Assembly (NCBI GenBank): GCA_963930655.1
Contig: OZ005601.1
Location: 8,490,001-8,554,000 of the forward strand
Length of the DNA: 64,000 nucleotides
Direction: 5' to 3'
Origin: Myrica gale
Lineage: Eukaryota > Streptophyta > Magnoliopsida > Fagales > Myricaceae
Shown here: in pieces, positions 12,238-22,605 of the stretch
Layout: the number at the start of each line of letters is the position of its first letter
Position numbering within the stretch: position 1 is the first letter of the stretch
Made by a program: the position numbers and the translations under genes
Notes under the pieces: model-generated
What the model saw: only the letters and a program-made list of their open reading frames with translations
The model's database searches: none
What the model was told of the DNA's origin: nothing

Positions 12238-13009
12238 CTGTATTTTCCATTTTCTGAACGACTTGTCCATTCTGTTTTGAATATTTGTTTTGTTTGAAGC
12301 CTCTGGAAAAACGTTTTTATCGCTTTTGGAAGGCAATAAAATTGCTTTCCCCGAAACAACCGATGCCTTGATGTATTCGAACAATATTCAAATGAATAGT
12401 TGGAATTCTCAGGTTTTGCTTTTTCTTCTTTTTTTTTGTGGTCTTTCATAACTCTTGTCTTTTTGGAAATAATTCACGTTATGCTAAGCATTGCTGGAAA
12501 GAATATTGTGAACGAGGAAGATTTTGATGAGTTGACATCTGATTCTTTCAACGACTATGATATATCAAGTATATCTGGGTCGGAAGATGAAGCCAACAAG
12601 GGATTTGGACCCAGCAGTGATTTGCATAGGGGAACAAATGACAACTTTAAGCAAGATATTTATCTGTCTTAATACGGGAGAGCGAGTTTCAGTTTGGAAG
12701 AGTTTACTTATGAATGAATCTGAAAATCTATCTGCTGACAATGATTTTGCAATAGACAATGGTGCATGTGTCCCATGCTCGAGAGAGAATGAACTGAGCG
12801 CGAGACTAAAAAGTTTGATTCGAGAGCCTAGGGATAACACCTATTTGAGAATTCTGTTGCTTGCAAGTTGCAAGTGGTGGGCACTTTGTTGGCTGTGTAT
12901 TTGATGGCAACTCGGTTGTTGCTCACAAAACATTCCACAGGTTAGTGTATTTTCTTCTTTAAACGAACTAAATAGTGGAAAGTATATAAGTTTTCTTTAT
13001 TCTCCAAAC

Positions 13010-13739
13010 GACAGAGCCGATTCTTAAGTACCCGACCAATATGACCTAATCGATCTAGTTAACTTCAATGATAGAAAGAAGAATGCCTATCTATCAATTT
13101 CTATCTCCATCTCCCATCGAAGGGACGTTCCAGTTGAGCCATTAATCCATCCCAATAACCTGTAATGGAGAAGACAGCGCCCGCCCGCATCGGCTGTGTG
13201 GGTTAAAGATGCAATCCCCTACCAACATATATGGAAAGATCAAATTGAAAGCAAGAACATAGGCACATCAAAACGAAGGAAAGCCGGCCAGCCGCATCAA
13301 AAGAAAGATAGATCTAAATGCCGAAGATCGAGTAGGAAGAGAGGAGACGATCGCCGACATTCTAAGACTATTCTCCGACATAATAAGACGATTCTCCGAC
13401 AAGTGAGAATATCCCGTGAAGTAAGAATTTAGAATATGAGCTGAATCCACTACTGGAAAGGCAGGAGGGCGAAGACGAAGTAGGGAAGATATAGGTCTTT
13501 ACCTATTGAATCAAGCTTGAGAGTCCCCATCAGTTAGGTAAGTTTATTAAAAACTATTATTATATATAAAGTTATAATATATAATAATAACGTATCTCAT
13601 TTAGCTTCGACCAAAACAGAAACCTTAGGCGAGATAGACAATGAAAGAAAGCACTTGACTTTTCTTTCTCAAATACAAGGAAGTAGGCATAGACAATATT
13701 TAGTAAAACAAATCCACGGGGGACCCGTAAGGCATGGGT
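13010..13739. other. Possible organelle-derived (mitochondrial-like) insertion, left part
   Basis: The base style (balanced composition, stretches such as AAGCCGGCCAGCCGCATC and GGAAGAGAGGAGACGATCG) is like angiosperm mitochondrial intergenic DNA and unlike the AT-rich flanks. It continues on the other side of the Mutator-like element at 21652-21800, consistent with one insertion later split by the transposon. No mitochondrial gene is recognised, so this rests on sequence style only. Confidence 0.35.
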
Positions 13740-14622
13740 TTAATATCCGGGAAATGATAGAGCTCCCGAATTGCATCCCGAAATCTGTACCGAAAGTGAC
13801 GTGGGAAATGATGGGCCGTTCAAATGGAAAATGAGATAGGTTGAGATGGGCCGTTCAAATGGAAAAGGAGATAAGAAGGGAGCAGACAGGTTCAAAAAGA
13901 AAGGGGCATCAAATGGAAAAGCCGGTTCAAATAAAAATAAAAACGCCCGTAAAGCTCATTTGGGGGTTTTAGAATGGAGATGACTTTTGAGTAGCTCATT
14001 CGCATGGCGATGCAGAGGGGGTCACGGTAGAAGCTAGGAAAACTCCGAACAGGTTAGTTTTTGTTCTTCCATTACACAAGATTGTATAGTGTTTCAAAAT
14101 TTCATAAAAGATGTAAGATATTTTGATTACTACCATGTATATAGAATATTGCTTAAACTTCTCCCAGAAAATAAAAACAATCTGTTAAGAGGCATGAAAC
14201 AATCTGGCCGCCCAGGCCTAACATAAACCTCCACCCAAACAATCGGAGATATTGCAGTGAGGACCCACAGTAGGTCCAACCGTATAGCATCCTTACTATC
14301 CAGACTTTTGTCTCCCAAGAAATTCCGAGATTTGCATAACTCTAATCAGGGTTAAAAGCAAAATAATGTTCCCCCAGACGATTCTGCACCTATCAGTCAA
14401 CCTTAGATTATTAATCCGTGACCCTGACATTGGATCTCGTATTAGCTCCTGTACTGTACTCCCATGAAAAATAATATCAACTTTTTGTTGGGGGCAGTAA
14501 CGTCAGTGTAAATTTGGGATCAATGTAAATTTGGGTTGCAAAATTTAGTTACTTATTGTTGCTGCTAACCAACTTTATTTGCCTTTTCAGTTACTCATTG
14601 TGGCTAGCTTATGTTATTATAA

Positions 14623-17152
14623 ATGGACTGTTCAAGTTCACGTTTGGAGAATGAGAGAGAAGTTGAATCCGAATATAGCGACCATGATGTGACTGATGAA
14701 GATGAACCTGAAATTGGTTAGGCTTGTTGTGGCTTTGATAATTTTGTGTGAAATTATTTTTCTTTGTCCCAAGTATGACTTTGAAAATTGCATTGCTTAT
14801 TAAATTGTTTTAACGTAATTTAGTGTTGGAAGATAAAGAAGACGGGGATGATAAAGCAACGAATGCTATGGTATCCGAGATGATAAAATGAGGATGAGAA
14901 AATTGAAACACTGAAGACATCAATGCTCTTTGATTCGGCGGGCGAAGTTTTCCTGTACTACGTAAAGTATGCTAAGCAAGAGGGTTTTGCAGTGGTGAAA
15001 AGAGGCAATAGAAGAAGTGAGGGGGTTCTCACCCACGTAACTTATACATGTATTTGTGAAGGGAAACAAAGGAAAGCCAAAACTGATGTTGCACCAACAA
15101 CAATTAAAACCAATTGCCCAGCCAGGATTTGTGCAGTGTTACGTGCCACTGGATAGTGGATGTTGAAAAAAGTTGTGATTAAACATAACCATAGTCTAAG
15201 CCCAGGCAAAACAAGGTTAATGAAATGTCATAGGCAGATAAAAGCTTCTGTGAAAAGAAGGCTAGATATAAATGACAGAGCTGGAATCCGTACAAGCAAG
15301 AATTTTGGATCTCTTGTTGTTGAAATGGGGGGGTATGAAAATATTTCCTTCGGAGAGAGAGATTGTCGAAATTTTATTAACAAGGCAAGAGAGCTTCGGC
15401 TGGGTAAAGGAGGTGGTCAAGCACTTAGTGACTATTTCAGTAGAATGCAAAAGAAAAATCCTGGCTTCTACTATGTGATGGACATGAATGAGAATTGTAG
15501 GTTGCGAAATGTGTTTTGGTGTGATGCACGAAGTAGAGCAGCATATGAGGACTTTGGGGATGTCATTTCTTTTGACACGACGTACTTGACCAATAGATAT
15601 GACATGTCATTCGCTCCTTTCGTAGGTGTGAATCACCACGGTCAGTCAATGCTTTTTGGGGCAGCACTTATATCAAATGAGGATACAGACACCTTTGTGT
15701 GGTTGTTTGAAACTTGGTTAGGTTGCATGAACGGTAAAGCTCCAGGTGCAATATTAACAGATCAGGTCAGGGCCATGAAGAATGCAATTGAAATAGTTTT
15801 CGGCGACAAGACACGACATAGATATTGTTTGTGGCACATAATGAGAAAACTACCAGAAAAGTTTGCATCAAGTCTTGATTTCCATGGTATTAACTATTAA
15901 GGTTGCCTTGAATAATTGTGTGTATGAATCTGAAACCTCTAAACAGTTCGAGGAAAATTGGAAGTTTCTAATTGAGACTTACCAATTAGAACATAACACA
16001 TGGTTGGATGGGTTATACGGTGAGAAGACTTTTTGGGTCCCGGCATATGTGAAAAATACATTTTGGACGGGAATGAATACAACTCAGCGGAGTGAAAGTA
16101 TGAATGCGTTTTTTAATGGTTATGTGCACTCACAGACCACACTAAAGGAATTTGTTGATCAGTTTGACAGTGCTTTGAGGAAAATGGTTGAGAAGGAGAC
16201 AAATGCTGATTTCGATTCCTTCAATCGTATAATTCCGTGTTCGAGTCCCTTTCCTTTAGAGAAGAGCTTTCAAGATGTTTATACCAACGCGAAGTTCAAA
16301 GAAGTTCAGGGGGAGTTTCGGAAAGTTATGCAGTGTAATCACTCTTGTGTTAAAGTAGAAGGTGCAATTTCTACGTACGAAGTGATTCAGCTAGGGGTTT
16401 TAAACGAAACTATAAAAGAGAAATCTCATTGTCTTTACTACAATGATGAAGAAATGGAGGTGAAGTGCAGCTGTGCATTGTTTGAATCGAGAGGTATCTT
16501 GTGCTGCCATGTCATTTCTGTGCTGCTATCAAAGAAAGTGTCAAAGTTGCCCTGGAAATATTATCTTGCGAGATGGAGGAAGGACATAAGGAGACATTAC
16601 ACTTTTATTAAAAGTGCGTACGATGCTTTTCACGGTGACCCTAATGACGAAAGATATGACCGCCTGTGCAAGAAGTTTAATGAACTAGCATCGATCTCCT
16701 CGATGGATGTGGGCAAATACGAAAAGGTGATGGGAAATTTTAATCAACTGATAGATGAATTCTGTGTACTTGAGCCCATTAGTGGCTCCCAGCAACATAT
16801 TGTCGCAATTGCGTCTTCTAGCTGTAATGAAGCCATTCAGAGTAATGATGTTTCGGCGACGCAAAGTAATATGATCCTTAGTCCTGTTAAGGTTACAAGG
16901 AAAGGGAGGCCAAGGTCATCAAGAATGGTGTCTGAAATGAAAAAAGCGGTGACGAAGTCACAACGAAAGGTGGCAAACACAATTCATTGCTTAATTTGAT
17001 TTTTTCTTGGGATTGGTTTGACACTCCTTTCGATAACCATGAGTTCTGTTTTGTAGGCCTTAAAAGCAACGCCAGATCAATCAAACGCTTCTCAAGGCCC
17101 AATGCCACTGTGTGTGCTTCCTGATGTGCCAGGTCGTGTAACTCGTACTCAG
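14623..17152 (+). pseudogene. FAR1/FHY3-like MULE transposase, broken
   Basis: Exon 1 (14623-14717, MDCSSSRLENERE) joins in phase to exon 2 from 14824. Order of domains: acidic N-terminus, FAR1 DNA-binding zinc region (LFDSAGEVFLYYVKYAKQEG), MULE DDE core (VISFDTTYLTNRYDM, GAILTDQVRAMKNAI, HRYCLWHIMRKL), and SWIM zinc finger CSCALFESRGILCCHVISV (about 16467-16526). Damage: a one-base loss near 14888, TAG at 15154-15156 and a frame change near 15895. A further exon, 17056-17152, may follow. FAR1/FHY3 light-signalling factors descend from such transposases. The surrounding terminal repeats and 9-bp duplication show this copy is transposon-borne rather than a resident FRS gene. Confidence 0.88.
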
Positions 17153-17252
17153 GTACACACACACAATTGAATAGTTTGAAGACAAGTTTCTCACTTTACT
17201 TGGTTTTTTATGAAATTATTTGCCAACATTTGTTATTACATGTGTGCATTAG

Positions 17253-17796
17253 GTTGTGGTGCCAGTTGATGTAACAATGGAGTTATCAAACCTGGTACTT
17301 CAACATAATTTTGAAAAAGCTTTCAATGTAGCCCTCCAGAGTAATGATATGTCCATTGTATCCTGGTTCCTCTCAGCGGTAAAATATCTCATGCTAATTA
17401 TTGTGCACAAATATTTCTTTTCATGGCGTACGCATTCATTTACCTTTAACAACAATTTAACCGTTACTCCCATTTTATTTTATGAAGGTTGATCTACGGT
17501 GGGTATTGTCGTTAGTTCCTCTCCCTGTGAGTCAAGGGGTATTGCTGAACCTTTTGTGGCAATTAGCTTGTGATATGAAGAACGACTCACCACAGAAATT
17601 CACTTGGATGACTGTTGCGGCCCATTCCATGATTCCTACCGACCCTGGAATTGCAATACATGCCAAGCCCATCCTTTTCCAAGTTCATGCCCTACTCAAC
17701 CATCATTGTACATCGCTTACAATCACTACTGGCGAGATGTCAAGTATCCGTCTTTTGCTGTATGCCATCAATTCTATGCTCGTGGTGCTTGGTTAA
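17253..17796 (+). pseudogene. Captured 3' exons of VARICOSE/EDC4 (mRNA decapping scaffold)
   Basis: Two exons (17253-17380 and 17488-17796) encode the end of the decapping scaffold: VPVDVTMELSNLVLQHNFEK, ALQSNDMSIVSWFLSA, then VDLRWVLSLVPLPVSQGVLL and SSIRLLLYAINSML before a stop. The intron falls at the SA/VDL boundary, as I recall for the SQ/VDL boundary of plant VARICOSE, so genomic DNA was captured. The frame is open throughout. The only part present is the C-terminal helical domain, so it cannot serve as a scaffold alone. It directly follows the transposase, and the preceding exon (ending at CAG, 17152) would splice to it in phase 0. Confidence 0.82.
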
Positions 17797-18677
17797 CTGA
17801 TCACAACATCTTCATCTAGTGGCACCTTTACCATGACAACTTGTTGTTTATTAGAAAATTTAGATAATTTTCTTTGGCCAAGACATGCAGACCAATCTTT
17901 CTGTCCTGTGTTATTGTGATCATCTGTCCAGGTGGTTTTGCTTGATTGAGTTTATTTGATAGGTTTCCAATGGAGATCCATTTGGGCAAGGTTGTTGCCG
18001 CCTGGCGCCTGCTAAATATGAAGTTTACATTGTGGTACCTGGTTGGTTCATGTGATTGTAATGGGAATTACATATAGAGGGTAGTTAAATGCTTCATGTG
18101 TCCAGAAAGTAAGTCATACTATAGGCGAGGTCAACATGATAAGTAGTGATGCAGTGATGGAGTGATGATCATTGGACAGGTGGGTATTCTTAAAATGTCC
18201 TAATAAAATTTGAAATGACAAAAAAACACAGCACCAATATAGAGTGAAGCAATTTGTGTGCCCTTTAATGGTTCACCTAATTTAAGATTTTCCTAACTTT
18301 CTGCTGAAATTAAAATTTAACGTTTAAGATTTGGAAAATAATAGAAGTATAATGCAAATAATGAAAATACCGCTTTTTATTAACTTGAGTTTTAGGACAG
18401 TTGGTAAATTTACATTACATGAGAGTCTTGGCCTTTGTTTAGTGGCCTTACGTTGTTTTGTAAAGGGTGATGAACTTTCTGGTTTTAGTCACTCACGTTG
18501 TAAAGCAGTGTGCTGAGAAGCCTTGGCCTTTGTTTTACTAGCCTGGACATTCATATAACAGGATGCAAGTCACTCAGCGATCTGAGTAAGGCCAAAACAA
18601 CATGAAAAATAAAATAAAATCCCTAGATTACAAAGTACTAGATCCTGCCATTTATGTTGCTCATTATATTAAATACA

Positions 18678-19169
18678 TTAGAGGCCACTGGAACTTGAAG
18701 ACGAGGACGAGGGTTTGGTTTTTTCTGCCAAACCAAAGGCAGCTAATCCCAACACGATTTCCTCCCTCATCCTCTCCAACTCTGGATCCTTCTTGAGAAT
18801 CTGGTTTTCCGCCCTGAGCATTTGGTTCTCCGCTCTGACCCTTACAAGCTCATCGTCCTTCATCTTCAACTCGAACAGCTGCCGCTGAATCTTGCGGTTC
18901 AATAGGGGGACATATTCGGCCGGGTCCCGCTTATCCGTCTCAGGATCTATCCACTGGAAAAAACCACAAGGAGTTGTCCCATACATAAGAGAAATGGATA
19001 GATTGTAACATCATTAATCTTGCAGTTCAATATAAGTGCAGATTCACCAAATACTCACCGAATGTTGGGCGTCTAGCCCGCATGTAAAATATCGTCGACC
19101 GGGATTTTGCGCTGTCCACGACGTTCTTTCTTGGATTGGGAGATTGCATCCACACCGTCGTGGTGCCAT
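18678..19169 (-). CDS. GRF-type zinc finger protein with coiled coil, inside the MULE
   Basis: Exon 1 (19169 to about 19063) encodes MAPRRCGCNLPIQER...NPGRRYFTCGLDAQHS and ends at a GTGAGT donor. Exon 2 (to the stop at 18678) encodes TTPCGFFQWIDPETDKRDP, then a heptad-rich stretch (LNRKIQRQLFELKMKDDELV, ENQMLRAENQ) and a Ser-rich tail. The C-x-C, NPGRR-F, C and CGFFQW elements define the small zf-GRF domain, which binds nucleic acid in other proteins. It is common in short plant proteins of unknown role. No AG acceptor lies just before exon 2, so the copy may be damaged or use an unusual junction. Whether it is transposon cargo or a standard MULE gene is not decided here. Confidence 0.65.
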
Positions 19170-19286
19170 AAATATGTCGAAACTGCTGTCAAAATGCCCA
19201 CCAAAGTAAATCATAGGATAATCCTCAAAGCATAGCATTTCTCAGAAGTTAAGATTAAAGGCTCAAACAACATCTCTCAACATAAC

Positions 19287-19425
19287 AGGCAAATGATGGG
19301 TGAAGAACTTTCTGGTTTGAGTGTCAAAGAATTGCAGAATTTGGAGAACCAATTGGAAATGCAGAATTTGAATTGCAGAATTTGGAGAACTTTCTGGTTT
19401 GAGTGTCAAAGAATTGCAGAATTTG
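19287..19425 (+). pseudogene. MADS-box K-domain fragment, partly duplicated
   Basis: 19287-19350 reads QMMGEELSGLSVKELQNLEN then QLEM, the start of the K domain of type II MADS proteins (the LMGEELSGLS.K(E/D)LQNLENQLE motif of the AGL17/ANR1 and related clades). A 35-bp segment (CTTTCTGGTTTGAGTGTCAA and following) is repeated at about 19389-19423. A weaker match (GAACTTTCTGGTTTTAGT) occurs near 18472. Only this exon is present, so it is a captured fragment. Confidence 0.68.
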
Positions 19426-19437
19426 ATAGCATCTTCC

Positions 19438-19573
19438 CACTATTCATCATGTTAACCGATCTACATAAAAGGTCTTAAAGTACAATATTTGAGACCCCTT
19501 CTCAGAATTCGATAGCCTTCAAAATAGTTGTGTCCTCTGATAACTATAAGATCGGTTAACATGATGAATAGTG
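19438..19573. repeat. 25-bp perfect inverted repeat (hairpin arms)
   Basis: Arms 19438-19462 and 19549-19573 are exact reverse complements (core TTCATCATGTTAACCGATCT), separated by 86 bp. It lies just after the MADS fragment inside the MULE. A transcript could fold here; nothing shows that it is used. Confidence 0.8.
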
Positions 19574-19655
19574 GTGTTGATAGATATATTTAATGCGCTG
19601 CAGCAATCCTAATGGAAACATAAAGAATCAGAATAAATATATGGACAAAACTCAC

Positions 19656-19727
19656 AGCAGTTGCAGCAGATTTGAAGAAGCTAGACTATCTGGAATGGAC
19701 CCAGTAAACTGATTATTTGACAAATCC
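19656..19727 (-). pseudogene. Captured leucine-rich-repeat exon (72 nt)
   Basis: On the minus strand, acceptor TTTGCAG precedes and donor GTGAGT follows an exon of exactly 72 nt encoding DLSNNQFTGSIPDSLASSNL and LQLL, one plant LRR unit. Exons of 72 nt, one repeat each, are typical of plant LRR receptor genes. A second LRR-like stretch (DQISLLANLVSL with a GTAAGT donor) lies upstream on the same strand near 20330-20365. Both are inside the MULE, so a receptor-gene piece was probably captured with its introns. Confidence 0.68.
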
Positions 19728-20198
19728 CTGCAAAGTACAGAGCATAATAATAAGGGTAAAGAGTGGTACATATCTGTCCTATAACTTTATATAGTTTGCT
19801 CACAAAACCATATATACAAAGACATACGAGAGGAGAGGGGGGTGGGGGGGAAGTGAAACTATAAATTGTCAGATCTATATGCCAGACTCGAGCAACATCA
19901 AAGGGCCCCATCCAGTTTGCACAATATAGTGAAGTTGACATGAAAAGAAATGCACCAAGCCAAACAAATGACCACAAGGCAAAATAATGTAACAGAAGAG
20001 ACATTGTTTGCATACTTTAACGCAATTTGGAAACTGTTCATGATTGAAACAATGAAGGGGATGAAACCCCACTTATGTGTCACGTGATGCAAAACAAAAA
20101 ACAGAAATTAAAACAAGGACAGACAAGATAGACTATCACGTAAACCAACATCATTTAGCAGTAAGGTAAATCATTCTCTAAAAAAATTATGCTTCTGA

Positions 20199-20308
20199 AT
20201 GGCAACTGCAAAATCATTTAATCTAAATGATGCCCAATGCATTAAAAGATGGCAACTGCAAAAACATTTAATCTAAATGATGCCCAATGCATTAAAAGAT
20301 GGCAACTG
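20199..20308. repeat. 50-bp tandem repeat, 2.2 copies
   Basis: Units start at 20199, 20249 and 20299 (partial) with ATGGCAACTGCAAAA(T/A)CATT. The copies differ at one base. They lie in the probable intron of the captured LRR fragment. Confidence 0.88.
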
Positions 20309-21651
20309 ATACTTACAGGCTTACCAAGTTTGCCAAAAGGCTAATCTGGTCACTAATAGTTGACAACCAATCAAAACCAATAATGAAAGGAAGAGTTGTA
20401 AACGAGAAGAGGAAATAATTAATGAAGGATTTGGCCTCATAGAGAAGATTAGTTTGTCAACAGCAAAGATTTCAGACATATGCTTGTCTAAATAAAAAGT
20501 TTTTAATCATTGGCCAATGCCCAGCACAATCAAAGAGGAACAAAGAGGATAAACAAGTCAAATAAAGTTTCCTTAGGTAAATACACCTATCAGTCAAAGC
20601 AAGGGCAAGGATTGTTAATGCAGAAGATAAAAATGTTGATCAAACATTTTGTACTGCGAAGAAAAAGCATAAAGTAGAATGGAGAAATGGGTCATCAGAT
20701 AGGAGCGAAAGACTTGTAATGTTATAATCACAGAGTATCATCTGAACTATGCTAATGTTCATCACACGACCCGAATTCTAGAAAAAAAAATTAGGAATCT
20801 ATTAATCAATCTTAATTCTTTTCTATATAAAAAAGAAAACAACTATAAGTAAATTAAACAAAATGAAAGCCTCAGAAGGAAGGCAGTAGTCTGATTCAAT
20901 GCATTCTGGATCATAAAACTACCACATAATCCAAAGCATGTCTCCTCCTCCACTGCTAAGGAGAACTCAAACTCCAAAACAATAAACCAAACTACCACGT
21001 CTTTCAATTTGACACCGAGCATTAGGAGCAGCGTAAACTACCCAAATTCAAATTACCCTTCCTATCCGACCATCACTGCCGACCAGAGGAAAGGGAGCAA
21101 ACTTAAAAGGGCAAGTGAACTGACAGATGAACAAATGAGAGGAATGGGGTAGGAAAAAGTAGAGGATGACTACGGTTGACAAACGTGAACTGCTGGGTTG
21201 GCTGAGAAGACTGAAATAGCGGAGAATCCTCTTCAGATTACCCTTCCAACCAGCAGAGAGAGATAAGACGAGGAAGAAGCTTACCCTTCCAACCAGCAGA
21301 AACCTGATGCCGATAGAGAAAGGGGTTTTCCAATCAGCGTAATACTCTCTGATCTCTCGTGCTATACTGGTCAGAAACCTGTGTTCGTGTGTGGGTTTTG
21401 TATATGCCCTAAGAGAGAGAGAGAGGTTGTCGTGGGAGAGCTAAGCAAGAGGATTTAAATTTTGAAATCCCTATTTCTCTATCATCGGCTTCAAATGGGT
21501 TGAGATGGAGACCGAACCGGGAGGGAAGGAGAGAACCGGGAGAAGAGGAGAGAACCGGCCTTTTTATCTCGAATATTAAAGCCGGGCCACGTCACTTTCG
21601 GTACAGATTTCGGGATGCAATTCGGGAGCTCTATCATTTCCCTTAATATCC

Positions 21652-21800
21652 TTTCAAAAGTCAAAATAGGTCGAGGAGCAGAAACTCTCCTTTCAAGGTA
21701 AGAGGTCAACTTAGAGCAAAGCAAGCTGACAAGCAAGCTTTAGAAGCAACCGAGGCAAGAGCGTGAAGCAGCTTTTCCCGAACCCTGCCAAATGCGGGGT
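21652..21800. other. Possible organelle-derived insertion, right part
   Basis: This is the continuation of the 13010-13739 block on the right of the MULE. It has the same mitochondria-like style (GAAGCAACCGAGGCAAGAGC). No gene is recognised. Confidence 0.3.
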
Positions 21801-21973
21801 GGAACACTGTTACCCTTGACAACCTTACCTTGATGTACGGTTATGCCTTAGACATCTGAGGCTCATGCATGAGTTGAATGCCCACTAAGGTTTATTGTAC
21901 CAACTCTACAGATTGCCCTTGACTCTTGAGGCATCATCTTTAGTTGCAATTTTAGGCAAGCTCTTAGATTTAA

Positions 21974-22605
21974 GTGCCACGTGTATTTTTGAAGAAGTCT
22001 TTAACATAAGCTTTCCTCCTAAAAGTTGTGATTGCCAATCTGTGTCATGTTACATCAACCTGAGATCAGAATCATGGATGAAGCACGTTTTCACGTATGG
22101 ACCAATGGGATGATTCTTATAGTGGTGGCTTGGGACAAGCCTTAAAAGTTTTGCTCATACGCCTTCAAGAATGCTGAAACTTATGAATCAGAAAAGAGAA
22201 AAAAGGAACAAGCACAATAGATGTTGTCTACTATTTGTTCAAAAGTTTTATGCTCATGTAGAGGGAATGGACTCTGGAACATTATGAAAGTGCCACATGT
22301 ATTTCCGAAGAAGTCTTCAACTTAAGTTTTCCCCCAAAAAGTTGCGATTGCCAATCTGTGTCATGTTACATCAACCTGAGATCAGAATCATGGATGAATC
22401 ACGTTTGCACATATGGACGTAATTGGACGAGTCTTTTAGTGGTGCCTTGAGACAAGCCTTAAACTTTTTCTCACATGCCTTCAAGAATGCTGAAACTTAT
22501 GAATCCGAAAAGAGAAAGAAAAGAAAAAGCACCATAGATGTCGCCTACAATTGTTCAAAAATTTTATGCCCATGTAGAGGGAATGGACTCCGGAACATTA
22601 TGAAA
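21974..22605 (+). repeat. 316-bp tandem duplication, possible transposase-associated remnant
   Basis: Copies 21974-22289 and 22290-22605 share GATTGCCAATCTGTGTCATG and GTAGAGGGAATGGACTC. The second copy encodes KILCPCRGNGLRN after a basic stretch, which resembles the CPC..C motif of the En/Spm transposase-associated domain; SWM(K/N)H also fits. The frame is broken and the match short. It lies in the last large intron of the VMS1-like pseudogene. Confidence 0.55.

Larger units (their letters stand above)
13749..21642 (+). mobile_element. Mutator-like element (FAR1-type MULE) with captured host gene fragments
   Basis: Terminal inverted repeats of about 55 bp: left 13749-13803, starting GGGAAATGATAGAGCTCCCG, and right 21588-21642, its reverse complement. 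A perfect 9-bp duplication TTAATATCC flanks it at 13740-13748 and 21643-21651. That size is the Mutator signature. Contents: a direct repeat with GATGGGCCGTTCAAATGG (13815-13870), FAR1-type transposase remains (14623-17152, +), VARICOSE 3' exons (17253-17796, +), a GRF-type zinc finger gene (18678-19169, -), a MADS K-box fragment (about 19287-19425, +), an LRR exon (19656-19727, -) and a 50-bp tandem repeat (20199). The rest, 20310-21480, shows no clear gene apart from a short LRR-like stretch near 20330-20365 (minus) and the duplicated motif ACCCTTCCAACCAGCAGA. Confidence 0.93.

Noticed and set aside
14623..16999. FAR1-related gene as a resident light-signalling (FRS) gene
   Set aside because: Terminal repeats, a perfect 9-bp duplication and multiple frame breaks show it is a transposon-borne, decayed transposase.
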